Shown: one piece after another, positions 1-7,704 of the stretch
Position numbering within the stretch: position 1 is the first letter of the stretch
Layout: every line of letters starts with the position of its first letter
Made by a program: the position numbers and the translations under genes
The notes under the pieces: model-generated
Seen by the model: only the letters and a program-made list of their open reading frames with translations
Told to the model about the DNA's origin: nothing
Databases searched by the model: none
Source of the DNA: Candidatus Poribacteria bacterium
GTDB lineage: Bacteria; Poribacteria; WGA-4E; WGA-3G
NCBI GenBank assembly: GCA_022827185.1
Contig: JAJDTM010000055.1
Span: forward strand, 95,247 to 159,246
DNA length: 64,000 nucleotides
Direction of reading: 5' to 3'

Positions 1-1
1 C

Positions 2-484
2 TTTCAGAGTGTGATCGCGCCGCTGCCAGCGTTCCTGATTACCTTCGCAAACGGCACACTTTTTGGCTTCTGGTGGGGATCGCTCCTGTCTTGGAGCAGT
101 TCAATGATCGGTGCGGCATTCTGCTTCTATATTGCCCGCTATCTCGGTATAGAACGGATCACACGACTGATTAGCCAACCGGCAGTGGACAAAACAAACG
201 ATTTCGTTGAAAAGTATGGCACTTACGCCATCCTCATTGCTCGCTTGATTCCGGTTATCTCTTTTGATGTTGTCAGCTATTTTGCAGGGGCGACTCAGAT
301 GCGGTTTCTCGGTTTTTGGATTGCCACTGGCATCGGTCAAATGCCAGCCACCTTGGTTTATTCTTACCTTGGGGACAGAATTTCTGCACACACCAAACTG
401 ATATTGTGGAGTTTCTGTATTTTAATTTCATTATCAATTATAATATGGCTCGTCAAAACTCGAAAAAACCGTATTGAAAACTAA
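2..484 (+). CDS. TVP38/TMEM64 (VTT domain) membrane protein, 5' truncated
   Basis: Seen: a hydrophobic protein with about four membrane segments. It contains the GYG-like stretch FVEKYGTYAILIARLIPVIS and then a second helix pair rich in Gly and Pro, which is the pattern of the VTT (SNARE-associated, DedA/TVP38) family. The frame is open to the left edge, where residues FQS precede the GTG at position 11 and continue the family pattern (Q-x-V-I-A-P-L-P). That GTG is therefore probably internal and the gene starts outside the window. Known: VTT proteins are inner-membrane proteins linked to lipid scrambling or transport. The next gene, an L,D-transpeptidase-like lipoprotein, begins 9 bp after the stop, so the two may be co-transcribed. 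The substrate cannot be inferred. Confidence 0.8.
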   Translation, partial: FQSVIAPLPAFLITFANGTLFGFWWGSLLSWSSSMIGAAFCFYIARYLGIERITRLISQPAVDKTNDFVEKYGTYAILIARLIPVISFDVVSYFAGATQMRFLGFWIATGIGQMPATLVYSYLGDRISAHTKLILWSFCILISLSIIIWLVKTRKNRIEN

Positions 485-493
485 CAACTAATT

Positions 494-1264
494 ATGAAAC
501 TACACATTGTCCTTTCCTTCACCTTTACGATGATCTGCGCTTGTCAGCCAACGGACCCACAAAATTTCGCGGACAAACAGCGAAGATACCCTCGCGTCCA
601 GGTAGCGTTGGAAGAAAAAGACGGTCCACTTCGCAGTCTGTTTGCAGACCAGGGTATCCCCTATCCACCACAGAAACTCTTTATCCGAGTCTTCAAACAA
701 GAGAAAATCTTGGAAGTCTGGGCATTTTCAACATCCGATGCCATTTTCAAACGCGTGAAACACTATCCCATCTGCCGCACATCAGGAAATTTGGGACCCA
801 AAAGACGTGAGGGCGACTTGCAAATTCCGGAGGGTTTTTATTTTATCGATAGATTTAACCCCGAAAGCAACTTTTACCTATCACTTGGGATTAATTATCC
901 AAACCAGGCGGATAAAATTTTCGGCAAAAAAGGCGAACTTGGAGGGGATATATTTATACACGGTGGATGTGCTACGATCGGCTGTGTTCCAATCACTGAT
1001 GAATATATTAAGGAGGTCTATTGGTTAGCAGTTCAAGCGAAATCAAACGGACACGCAAAAATCCCTGTGCACATTTTTCCAACAGAATTGGACGATCGGA
1101 CAATCGGACGCTTACAAAACACTTTTCCAAATGACGATGCTCTGATAAACTTTTGGAAAAATTTGAAAATCGGATATAATTGGTTTGAAAAGTCTCGGAA
1201 ACTGCCGAAGATCTCTGTAAATCGGCAGGGTGTGTATCAGTTTTCAGACCCCTCGTTGGAATAA
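494..1264 (+). CDS. L,D-transpeptidase-like (YkuD/YafK) lipoprotein
   Basis: A 256-residue exported protein. The N-terminus has a hydrophobic stretch ending in a Cys near residue 17 (MICAC), so it is probably a lipoprotein with a weak lipobox. The catalytic signature of the YkuD fold is clear around residues 155-165: FIHGGCATIGCVPIT, with His, Gly-Gly and the nucleophilic Cys of the TIGC segment. Known: this family forms or cleaves 3-3 peptidoglycan crosslinks or attaches or releases proteins from peptidoglycan. The spacing HGGC-x-TIGC-x-P is that of the YafK/DpaA branch, whose E. coli member releases Braun lipoprotein. A peptidoglycan amidase or transpeptidase role in the periplasm is inferred. 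It lies 9 bp downstream of the VTT-domain gene. Confidence 0.82.
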   Translation: MKLHIVLSFTFTMICACQPTDPQNFADKQRRYPRVQVALEEKDGPLRSLFADQGIPYPPQKLFIRVFKQEKILEVWAFSTSDAIFKRVKHYPICRTSGNLGPKRREGDLQIPEGFYFIDRFNPESNFYLSLGINYPNQADKIFGKKGELGGDIFIHGGCATIGCVPITDEYIKEVYWLAVQAKSNGHAKIPVHIFPTELDDRTIGRLQNTFPNDDALINFWKNLKIGYNWFEKSRKLPKISVNRQGVYQFSDPSLE

Positions 1265-1277
1265 AGGAGAATTCAAA

Positions 1278-2255
1278 ATGGTTCGTATCGGTGTAGTTGG
1301 AGTCGGCGGCATGGGAAACGGCCATTGCAACGCCCTCCCGAATGTTGAAAATTGTGAATTTGTAGGTGTAGCAGATCTTCGCTTGGAAGCGGCGGAAGCC
1401 GTTGCAGAGCGACTTCAGATTCGCGCCTTCCAAGAATATCAAGAATTGTTTGCTGTTGTGGACGCTGTTGTCGTCGCAACGCCACCCGTGGCACATACAC
1501 AGGTCGTCATCGATGCAGCGGAGGCAGGCGTGCATGCTTTCTGCGAGAAACCGCTCTCCTTGACGCTCGCTGACGCAGACGCGATGATTGAGGCATCGGA
1601 TAAAGCGGGGACACATCTGATGGTCGGGCAGGTCCTACGGTTCTATCCCGTTCATGAACTCGGTAGGCAGATGGTGGACAACGGTGACATCGGAGACATC
1701 ACCTACATCGAAACCGACTATTCGGGTCCATATAACGCCCCGCGCGGCCGACCCGAAAGTTGGTACGGCACTGTCGGTGGACTCTTGGAAAACGGTATCC
1801 ACAAATCCGACCTAATTAACTGGTTCGGCGGCACTGCGCTGACCGTCGCCGCTGAGGTCGGAAGTTTCTCTGGACACGACGATTGGGAGGATTACACTAT
1901 CTCACTCATTCGTTACGATTCGGGCGCGGTCGGTATTTTAAGGTGGGGCGGTTTTCTCGGTGCCCGTGGCACCAACGATACAATTATCGATGGGACCGAG
2001 GGGTCGCTCCGTTTAAATATGTCAGCCGATCTCGCCTATCTCAAAAAACGCGGTGGCGATTGGGAAGAGATCGTTCCAAATCGAGAAGGACCGCACGGGG
2101 TCGTCGGTGAGCTAACCCATTTTGTTGATTGTGTCCGGGAAGATAGAACGCCCATGATTGACGGCAGAGGTGGAAAACACGCCGTAGAGGTTGTTTTGGC
2201 AACCTACCAATCGGCAAAAGAGAAAACCAAAGTCGCACTGCCGATGGAGGAATAG
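1278..2255 (+). CDS. Gfo/Idh/MocA family oxidoreductase
   Basis: A 325-residue NAD(P)-dependent sugar dehydrogenase-type protein. The start at 1278 is preferred because AAAGGAGA lies 7-8 bp upstream; the frame is open further upstream but overlaps the previous gene. The N-terminal Rossmann fold begins at residue 4 (IGVVGVGGMGNGH). The family's central motif EKPLSLT (Glu-Lys-Pro) lies near residue 92. A C-terminal dimerisation domain has the GGLLENGIHKSDLINWFGG stretch with its His. Known: the family oxidises or reduces sugars, inositols and related polyols. The substrate cannot be told from sequence. It is one of three paralogous members in the window (others at 8783 and 31848). Confidence 0.9.
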   Translation: MVRIGVVGVGGMGNGHCNALPNVENCEFVGVADLRLEAAEAVAERLQIRAFQEYQELFAVVDAVVVATPPVAHTQVVIDAAEAGVHAFCEKPLSLTLADADAMIEASDKAGTHLMVGQVLRFYPVHELGRQMVDNGDIGDITYIETDYSGPYNAPRGRPESWYGTVGGLLENGIHKSDLINWFGGTALTVAAEVGSFSGHDDWEDYTISLIRYDSGAVGILRWGGFLGARGTNDTIIDGTEGSLRLNMSADLAYLKKRGGDWEEIVPNREGPHGVVGELTHFVDCVREDRTPMIDGRGGKHAVEVVLATYQSAKEKTKVALPMEE

Positions 2256-2266
2256 AAGCACTTGAG

Positions 2267-2333
2267 TGGAAGGTTGGAACGGAGGACGGATCGGAAAGAG
2301 ACCCAACCTTCCAACCTTTCAATCTTCCAACTT
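2267..2333. repeat. GGAAGGTTGG inverted repeat / Ttcc-rich satellite
   Basis: The left arm GGAAGGTTGG is matched by a perfect complement CCAACCTTCC about 35 bp later, followed by further CAATCTTCCAAC units. The same sequence type (GGAAGATTGG and CATCCTTCC units) forms a longer array at 31021-31129. The repeat lies between the oxidoreductase stop and the transporter start and creates a spurious in-frame extension of the transporter. Confidence 0.6.
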
Positions 2334-2342
2334 TTAGCACCT

Positions 2343-3212
2343 ATGCTCTTCCTTATTCTCAATATTGTCCTCCTCTCCGGCTTTGGGCTATTTCTCAAGC
2401 ATGCCAAAAACAACCAACAACGCCTAAACCCGATCGGCTTCGTTAACTACCTCAGCGCGTTCTTTATCAGTGTTTGGGTCCTCTCACAAGAACCCGACTT
2501 TGAATTCTCAAAGTTGACCTTCGCGTTAGGTATATCAAACGGTGTGACGTACGCGCTCGGATTTGAGTTGTTCACTATCGGTATCCAGCTCAGTGGGATT
2601 GTCGTCACGGCTGCACTCGTCAGACTGTCAATCGTGTTACCGATTCTGGTAGCGATGATATTCTGGCAAGAGATTCCAAACCTATGGCAAACCATAGGGC
2701 TCCTCTTAACCTTCGTGGCGATTCCACTCCTCAGCCAGCGTGAAAAAGAGCCGAGGTATGCATTCACACCTGACAAGCCGGAAGTGCCGCAAGGTTTGGG
2801 ATTCGCTGTTGCTATTACGATTCTGTTGGTTACCGGTATCTCACGCCTCACCATGAAAGCCTTCAACGAAATGTGTCCTATCGACGAGAAATCGCTCTAT
2901 ATGAGTCTACTTTTCGGTGTCGCCACAGTTATCTATTTCGGTATATGCCTCTATCAGAGAATATGGCCGAATTGGTGGGAAGTCTTCTACGGTGTGCTGA
3001 TCGGTATCTGTAATGTCGGTGGAAGTTGGGCACTTCTCATCGCATTGGATCAAGTCAGTGCCTTAATCGCCTTTCCGATGTCAAGTTCGGGTGGTGTGCT
3101 ATTCACGATGTTCGTTGGCATGGTATTCCTCCATGAGCGGCTGAGCCGTACCTCTCTCATCGGTGCGCTGCTTGCAACTGTTGCGTTAATTTTCGTCAAT
3201 CTGAAGTCATGA
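2343..3212 (+). CDS. EamA/DMT-superfamily membrane transporter
   Basis: About 290 residues with roughly ten hydrophobic helices in two similar halves, the EamA (drug/metabolite transporter) layout. The start ATG at 2343 is chosen because it begins directly with the first helix (MLFLILNIVLLSGF). The open frame upstream (a TTG at 2262) translates an intergenic repeat. Characteristic features are the Arg-Leu-Ser-Ile-Val-Leu-Pro helix near residue 100 and the C-terminal FLHERLS motif followed by a last helix ending in NLKS. Known: DMT proteins export or exchange small metabolites. The substrate is unknown. It may be co-transcribed with the oxidoreductase 87 bp upstream. Confidence 0.8.
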   Translation: MLFLILNIVLLSGFGLFLKHAKNNQQRLNPIGFVNYLSAFFISVWVLSQEPDFEFSKLTFALGISNGVTYALGFELFTIGIQLSGIVVTAALVRLSIVLPILVAMIFWQEIPNLWQTIGLLLTFVAIPLLSQREKEPRYAFTPDKPEVPQGLGFAVAITILLVTGISRLTMKAFNEMCPIDEKSLYMSLLFGVATVIYFGICLYQRIWPNWWEVFYGVLIGICNVGGSWALLIALDQVSALIAFPMSSSGGVLFTMFVGMVFLHERLSRTSLIGALLATVALIFVNLKS

Positions 3213-3260
3213 TTTGCAATACCTACAATTTGACAAAGTGTTTATACGCCTTAAGTTAAT

Positions 3261-3360
3261 AGGACTTACGCATTTGCTCTTAAAGTCCCCCTGATAAGGG
3301 GGATTTAGGGGGTTTAAAACTAAAAAGTTTACCATAGCGTGCTGAATTTGCGTAAGTTCT
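3261..3360. repeat. MITE-like element with ACTTACGCA terminal inverted repeats
   Basis: A 100-bp element bounded by AGGACTTACGCA on the left and TGCGTAAGTTCT on the right (11 of 12 terminal positions are complementary). The interior holds the module AAAGTCCCCCTGATAAGGGG-GATTTAGGGGG, itself a partial hairpin. Related copies with the same ends or interior occur at 6163, 39379, 40602, 44991, 55064 and 60108. It has no coding capacity. The non-autonomous transposable element reading is an inference from the repeated, bounded structure. Confidence 0.75.
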
Positions 3361-3373
3361 GGTTAAGACAAAT

Positions 3374-3402
3374 TTGACTTTAGGCGCGAAATATGGTATC
3401 AT
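3374..3402 (+). promoter_or_regulatory. Predicted sigma-70 promoter
   Basis: TTGACT, 17 bp, TATCAT, ending 27 bp before the ATG at 3430. Position and spacing fit a housekeeping promoter for the CopD-like gene. It sits just outside the right end of the preceding MITE-like element. Confidence 0.6.
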
Positions 3403-3429
3403 TTATCAAAAATCGGGATTCACAAAATA

Positions 3430-3912
3430 ATGCGGGAGAGCGTAGAACTTGTCATCCGAAGCATCCACCTGATCGCAGCAATCATCTGGTTCGGCGGCGT
3501 ACTTTTTTCTACCTTCATCGCTATGCCAATCCTGCGGCAAAATTTGCCACCGCAAGACCTGTTAGCAGTCCACAACCGTTTTCGCACTTGGATACGATTG
3601 ATGATTCATGTGCTCCTGACAACAGGCGCGATGGTGTTCTTTATCGTTGCATGGAATAACGGATTTTTTGCACAGCAGAGCGGTAGCGATTTCAAAACCT
3701 ATGTGTTAACTTTCGTCGCAAAACTTGCGGCGTTTGGACTCATGGCACTCTTTTGGGGGCTATACAGTTCGCTCTATCGGCGGCACCTTGAGGTTACGCC
3801 ACCGGACAGCGAAGCACATCATAACCAGAGTCCCTATATCAATGTCTGGCGAGGCTTGACGCTGATTGCAGGCTTAATCGTTTTCGCCCTCGCGTTGCTG
3901 GTAAAAAGTTAA
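3430..3912 (+). CDS. CopD-like four-helix membrane protein
   Basis: 160 residues with four membrane helices: about 7-30, 55-77, 88-110 and 138-158. Histidines in helix 1 (SIHLIAAIIWFGGVLF) and helix 2 (LMIHVLLTTGA), plus the W-F-G-G motif, match the CopD/DUF4149-type membrane fold that often binds haem or copper. Known: CopD relatives take part in copper uptake or haem-dependent electron transfer. The exact role here is not determinable. No strong ribosome-binding site is seen, but a sigma-70-like promoter lies just upstream. The radical SAM gene starts 34 bp downstream and may be in the same transcript. Confidence 0.65.
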   Translation: MRESVELVIRSIHLIAAIIWFGGVLFSTFIAMPILRQNLPPQDLLAVHNRFRTWIRLMIHVLLTTGAMVFFIVAWNNGFFAQQSGSDFKTYVLTFVAKLAAFGLMALFWGLYSSLYRRHLEVTPPDSEAHHNQSPYINVWRGLTLIAGLIVFALALLVKS

Positions 3913-3946
3913 TTTCAAAACATTATATCTTCTCGCTATTAAAAAC

Positions 3947-5314
3947 ATGACAGATACAAAAATTCAGGCAGTCTCATGGAATATCACCCGATTGTGTAAC
4001 CTGAAATGTACACACTGCTATCTTCCAGCAGGATTCGTAGACACAAACGAGTTAGGAAACGGAAACTTTCAACTATCTGATATTCAAGGTTCCACGGAAT
4101 ACGCACGTGAATCGGAACTGAGCCAATCCCAATGTTTTCGTGTCATTGACGAGATCGCCGAAATCAATCCGCATATCCTCCTCATTCTCACGGGTGGCGA
4201 ACCGTTATTACGCCCGGATATCTTGGAGATATCGAAGTATGCCTCCGACACCGGGTTTCTTGTTGTCATGGGCACAAACGGTGTCCTGCTCAACGACGCA
4301 GTGGTCGAGAAAATGCAACAGCACGGTGTCACCGGGGCAGGCGTGAGTTTAGATTCTATCCAACCGACGAACCACGACAAGTTTCGGGGTATGGAGGGCG
4401 CGTGGAAAGCGACGATGAACGGTGTTGAGGCACTCAAACGTGCTCAAATGGATTTTCTCGTCCAAACCTCCGTAACGCAGTGGAATTACGATGAAATTCC
4501 GAAAATTGTAGAGTTCGCATATCAACTCGATGCCAAGGTCTTAAACCTCTATTTTCTCGTCCGAACCGGTAGAGGTAAGACGGTGATGGATCTTACGCCT
4601 ACGCAATATGAGAAAATGCTTGAGACGATGTTCGAGTTGCAAGCAGCCTATAAAGGGAAGATGCTCATCGCTGCAAAATGCGCACCCCACTACAAGCGCG
4701 TTATCTATGGACAACAGTCCGACTCCGCCTTCCTTCAAGGGTATCCAAGCGGTACATGTCCGTGTGGCATTTACTACTGTCGCATCACGCCTGAAGGCGA
4801 ATTGACACCTTGCCCCTATCTACCCGTTAGCGTTGGAAACCTCAAGGACGAGAGCTTCATTAAACTCTGGAATGAATCAAAGACTTTTCAGGACTTACGG
4901 AACCGGAACCTACTTGAAGGGAAGTGCGGTGCCTGTGAATTCAAAGAGGTATGTGGCGGTTGTAGAGCGCGTGCTTATGCGACGACCGGCAACTACCTCG
5001 CTGAGGATGCGTCATGCGATTATCAACCGGGGTCGAAACCTGTTACTGAAACGGAAGGGCAACACAACACACCACCTGTTCAAATTGAAAAAAGGATTGC
5101 TTTTGCAACGGAAACCGATTACGATTTGCAGTGGACGGAAGCAGCAGAAAAGCGCTTGAAACGAGTCCCATCATTTGCACGCGGTATGGTCGTCAAAAGC
5201 GTTGAAAAATACGCACGTGAATACGGTTATCGGGAGGTCACCCCCGAACTCATGCAAGCCGTCAAAAAACGATTTGACAAAACCGGCATCCCATCTTTCC
5301 GACCCAAACGCTGA
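3947..5314 (+). CDS. Radical SAM/SPASM protein with C-terminal PCP_red-like domain
   Basis: 455 residues. The [4Fe-4S]-SAM motif CNLKCTHC (Cys17, Cys21, Cys24) opens the TIM-barrel. GGEPLLRPD near residue 85 is the SAM-binding GGE motif. A SPASM-type Cys cluster follows at about 270-355 (CPCGIYYC, CPY, CGACEFKEVCGGC), predicting auxiliary Fe-S clusters. The last ~60 residues (WTEAAEKRLKRVPSFARG, then EKYAREYG) match the PCP_red helical domain found at the C-terminus of dark-operative protochlorophyllide reductase subunits. Known: related proteins modify haem (AhbD/NirJ type) or peptides. Fusion to PCP_red favours a tetrapyrrole or Fe-S redox role, but this is inference. A second PCP_red-like protein is encoded at 7073, after two PhyH genes. 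Confidence 0.85.
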   Translation: MTDTKIQAVSWNITRLCNLKCTHCYLPAGFVDTNELGNGNFQLSDIQGSTEYARESELSQSQCFRVIDEIAEINPHILLILTGGEPLLRPDILEISKYASDTGFLVVMGTNGVLLNDAVVEKMQQHGVTGAGVSLDSIQPTNHDKFRGMEGAWKATMNGVEALKRAQMDFLVQTSVTQWNYDEIPKIVEFAYQLDAKVLNLYFLVRTGRGKTVMDLTPTQYEKMLETMFELQAAYKGKMLIAAKCAPHYKRVIYGQQSDSAFLQGYPSGTCPCGIYYCRITPEGELTPCPYLPVSVGNLKDESFIKLWNESKTFQDLRNRNLLEGKCGACEFKEVCGGCRARAYATTGNYLAEDASCDYQPGSKPVTETEGQHNTPPVQIEKRIAFATETDYDLQWTEAAEKRLKRVPSFARGMVVKSVEKYAREYGYREVTPELMQAVKKRFDKTGIPSFRPKR

Positions 5315-5316
5315 TG

Positions 5317-5412
5317 CAAAGTAGTAGGCACGCTCCACCGTGCCGTAACAAAGTAGTAGGCACACTCTGCTGTGCCGTGACAAAGTAGTAGGCACGCTCC
5401 GCCGTGCCGTAG
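5317..5412. repeat. Three tandem 32-bp hairpin repeats
   Basis: Three near-identical 32-bp units start at 5317, 5349 and 5381 (core CAAAGTAGTAGGCAC). Each contains a short hairpin with GGCACG and CGTGCC arms around a 5-6 nt loop. They fill the gap between the radical SAM gene and the first PhyH gene. A related single unit (GGCACACCGTATGTGCC) occurs near 8146. There are no spacers, so this is not a CRISPR. Confidence 0.8.
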
Positions 5413-5435
5413 CAACAACCCTATGGGAAACTTGT

Positions 5436-6161
5436 ATGTTAACAACGAAACAAATTACATTTTTCCAAGAACACGGATACCTTATTCTTAAAAACCTCAT
5501 CGATGCGGAGGTAATTGACACATGGCGGACACAGGTCTGGGATCATTTTAATGCCAACTTTGAAACACCGGAGACCTGGCCCAACGACTATGAAATTCCG
5601 GGATTCCGTTTCTCGCCGGCATTTGGGCACGTACCTGTGATGCAAGAGATTAGCGACCAACTCGGTGGCGGGCAATTTTATACAGGCGGTGGCGGTTCAC
5701 CGATCATCAAATGGCCCAACCCCGAAGAAGCGTGGGAGATGCCCAAAGATGGACACATCGACGCGTATGGTGCTGTTGCTGGCTGGAGTCCTTTTATGTT
5801 CGGTGCAACAACCTATCTCTACGATGCTGAACCCAAGGGCGGTGCTTTCATCTTTTGGCCCCAAAGCCACCATTCAACGCATAAGTACTTCCGCCAATAT
5901 CCAGAGCAGATTGACGGCAGTTTCTACGATATTGAAGATTGGGGGTGGCATGTGCTTTCGGATTTATCGCCAGAAGGCCCCCGTGAATTTATTGGTGCTG
6001 CGGGCGATGTTGTTCTCTGGCACGCGTTCCTCTGCCACACCGGCTCAGCAAATGTGAGAGATGTTCCCCGTTTTGGTCTTTTTGCACGGTATGCCCATGA
6101 AAAACAGGACGAGATTAAATACGAAATTCCAGAAAACCTCTGGAAATATTGGGCAATTTGA
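5436..6161 (+). CDS. Phytanoyl-CoA dioxygenase (PhyH) family protein, tandem copy 1
   Basis: 241 residues. The Fe(II)/2-oxoglutarate dioxygenase facial triad is visible: His107-x-Asp109 in GHIDAYG and the distal His201 in LCHTGSAN, followed by PRFGLFAR, which supplies the 2-oxoglutarate-binding Arg. An N-terminal FFQEHGYLIL motif is typical of PhyH. The Asp is retained, so a hydroxylase is more likely than a halogenase. Substrate unknown. It is a close paralogue of the next gene at 6343: residues ~140-205 (FWPQSHHSTHKYF onward) are almost identical, so a local duplication is likely. The gene is preceded by the three hairpin repeats. Confidence 0.88.
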   Translation: MLTTKQITFFQEHGYLILKNLIDAEVIDTWRTQVWDHFNANFETPETWPNDYEIPGFRFSPAFGHVPVMQEISDQLGGGQFYTGGGGSPIIKWPNPEEAWEMPKDGHIDAYGAVAGWSPFMFGATTYLYDAEPKGGAFIFWPQSHHSTHKYFRQYPEQIDGSFYDIEDWGWHVLSDLSPEGPREFIGAAGDVVLWHAFLCHTGSANVRDVPRFGLFARYAHEKQDEIKYEIPENLWKYWAI

Positions 6162-6162
6162 T

Positions 6163-6300
6163 AAGACTTACGCATTCCTTTTTTAAAGTCCCCCTGATAA
6201 GGGGCGGTGAATGCCCATAAGGCATTCATACCGTTGATTCTTTAGGGGGTTGACTTGGCAGTGAGAAGATCCAAGTAATGCTAAAATCTACCATAGTTAT
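6163..6300. repeat. MITE-like repeat, left end intact
   Basis: Begins with AAGACTTACGCA, carries the AAAGTCCCCCTGATAAGGGG module and the small hairpin GAATGCC-CATAA-GGCATTC, and ends around ACCATAGTT without a recognisable right terminal repeat. It separates the two PhyH paralogues. Compare the complete copies at 3261 and 55064. Confidence 0.65.
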
Positions 6301-6342
6301 CAGTCATCAACCATTAGTCCTTTGCTAATAGAGGAAACCGAG

Positions 6343-7062
6343 ATGCTTACAGCAGATCAGATTACATTTTTTCAGGAACACGGATACCTTATCCTTGAAA
6401 ATTTTATTGATTTGGAGATAATTGAGGAATGGCGGAAACAGGTCTGGAAGCATTTCGATTCCAGCTTAGAGACGCGGGAGACATGGCCCAACGACTATGT
6501 GGTTCAAAACTTCAGTTTTTCGCCACTATTCGGGCAGCTACCTGCGATGCAAGAGATTACCAAGCAGCTGGGGGGTGGACAATTCACCGGCGGTGGCGGT
6601 TCACCGCTCGTCAAATGGCCCAATCCTGAAGAAAAGTGGGCAATGCCCGGTAGCGGACACATTGATGCCTACGGTCCCGGCGGTTGGAGTCCCTTTATGC
6701 TCGGCGCAACAACCTATCTCTACGATGTTGAACCCGGCGGCGGTGCCTTCGTCTTTTGGCCCCAAAGCCACCATTCGACACATAAATACTTCCTTCAATA
6801 TCCTGAGCAGATTGATGGAAGTTTCTATGACATCGAAGATTGGGGGTGGCATGTGCTTTCAGATTTATCGCCAGAAGGCCCCCGTGAATTTATTGGTGCT
6901 GCGGGCGATGTTGTCCTCTGGCACGCATTTCTCTGCCATACCGGATCGGCGAATATAAGGGACATTCCCCGTTTTGGGATCTTTGCCCGCTACTCCCATC
7001 AAAAGCGAGAAGAGATTAAATACGAAATTCCAGATAACCTCTGGAAATATTGGGCAATTTAA
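6343..7062 (+). CDS. Phytanoyl-CoA dioxygenase (PhyH) family protein, tandem copy 2
   Basis: 239 residues. The ATG at 6343 is chosen over an upstream in-frame TTG because GAGGAAACC lies just before it and the N-terminus then aligns with copy 1 (MLTADQITFFQEHGYLIL). The iron-binding pair in GHIDAYG and the distal His in LCHTGSAN are conserved, as is the terminal NLWKYWAI. Differences from copy 1 concentrate in the substrate-facing region around residues 50-125, where one residue is also lost near GGGQFTGGGG. The two proteins may therefore act on related but different substrates (inference). The next gene starts 10 bp after the stop, so these are probably one transcript. Confidence 0.88.
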   Translation: MLTADQITFFQEHGYLILENFIDLEIIEEWRKQVWKHFDSSLETRETWPNDYVVQNFSFSPLFGQLPAMQEITKQLGGGQFTGGGGSPLVKWPNPEEKWAMPGSGHIDAYGPGGWSPFMLGATTYLYDVEPGGGAFVFWPQSHHSTHKYFLQYPEQIDGSFYDIEDWGWHVLSDLSPEGPREFIGAAGDVVLWHAFLCHTGSANIRDIPRFGIFARYSHQKREEIKYEIPDNLWKYWAI

Positions 7063-7072
7063 GGAGATGAAC

Positions 7073-7489
7073 ATGAGTCAACAAACAAATGCAAACGAAC
7101 GACTTACGGATGTAGAAGAACGCTTAACACGTGTCGAAAACCTACTCGTCAGCATCAATGAAAAGTTGGACCAACGTTCCAATAGTGGCAGCGAGGTGGA
7201 CACACAGAAGACGGAAGAGTTTAAGGAGTGGGTGACCAATTACGTCTCAATGCGATTACAGCAACTCGTGCCGGAGACATGCGACCACCCCGATGAAGCC
7301 GTACTTCACGACGGGCCCTACCTTGACAACACCACAGTCCCTTGCACGGAGGAAGTTGAACATCGGGTTAAACGGATACCGATCCCATTTGTCCGAGAGA
7401 TGGTTGTCCAACGTGTCGCTGAAAACGCACGAGAGGCCGGCGTTGAACGCGTAGATATTGACTTTTTTGAGAAAGCCGCTACATTTTGA
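7073..7489 (+). CDS. Small coiled-coil protein with C-terminal PCP_red-like domain
   Basis: 138 residues. AAGGAG at 7061-7066 gives ideal spacing to the ATG at 7073. Residues 8-35 (ERLTDVEERLTRVENLLVSI) form a heptad-repeat coiled coil. Residues ~92-136 (TEEVEHRVKRIPIPFVREM, then ENAREAG) line up with the C-terminal tail of the radical SAM protein at 3947 and with the PCP_red domain: acidic start, K-R-I/V-P, R-x-M-V-V, A-R-E-x-G. No transmembrane segment or signal peptide is seen. It may be a partner or regulator for the radical SAM enzyme (inference). Confidence 0.7.
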   Translation: MSQQTNANERLTDVEERLTRVENLLVSINEKLDQRSNSGSEVDTQKTEEFKEWVTNYVSMRLQQLVPETCDHPDEAVLHDGPYLDNTTVPCTEEVEHRVKRIPIPFVREMVVQRVAENAREAGVERVDIDFFEKAATF

Positions 7490-7665
7490 CAATGTAAAGC
7501 CACAGAGGAGTTCCCTCTGCCTAATTTCGATTGGAAGGACTTCTTAAAGGCACCCCTGTAAGGGGTATCAGTTCTCAGTGCGGTTTTTCTGCGAAAAATC
7601 TTTCAGTTATAGGTTAAAGCATCACACTGTGACAGGGGCAACAAAAGCAACCACCACAAGAGATT

Positions 7666-7693
7666 AACTTATAACTTATAACTTATAACTTAT
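7666..7693. repeat. Heptamer repeat (AACTTAT)x4 upstream of 7705
   Basis: Four perfect 7-bp units, followed by AACTATT and, 5 bp later, the ATG of the next gene. The sequence just upstream (AAAGCAACCACCACAAGAG) is shared with the element at 13190-13315. Similar 7-bp arrays precede two sigma-factor genes (57029, 60273). The rest of the 7490-7704 gap holds a degenerate copy of the CCCCTGTAAGGGG hairpin and no gene. Confidence 0.7.
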
Positions 7694-7704
7694 AACTATT
7701 CACT

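Noticed and set aside
1008..1616. 202-codon - strand open frame
   Set aside because: It overlaps the transpeptidase and oxidoreductase genes antisense, has no domain signal and an odd composition. It is a shadow of those genes.
2262..2342. N-terminal extension of the EamA transporter
   Set aside because: It translates a GGAAGGTTGG repeat and starts at TTG without an RBS; the first helix begins at ATG 2343.
5317..5412. Three regular repeats considered as a small CRISPR array
   Set aside because: The units are directly adjacent without variable spacers, and no cas genes are present. They are a tandem hairpin repeat.
5436..7062. PhyH pair as non-haem halogenases
   Set aside because: The metal-binding Asp of His-x-Asp is present in all four PhyH proteins; halogenases have Ala or Gly there.
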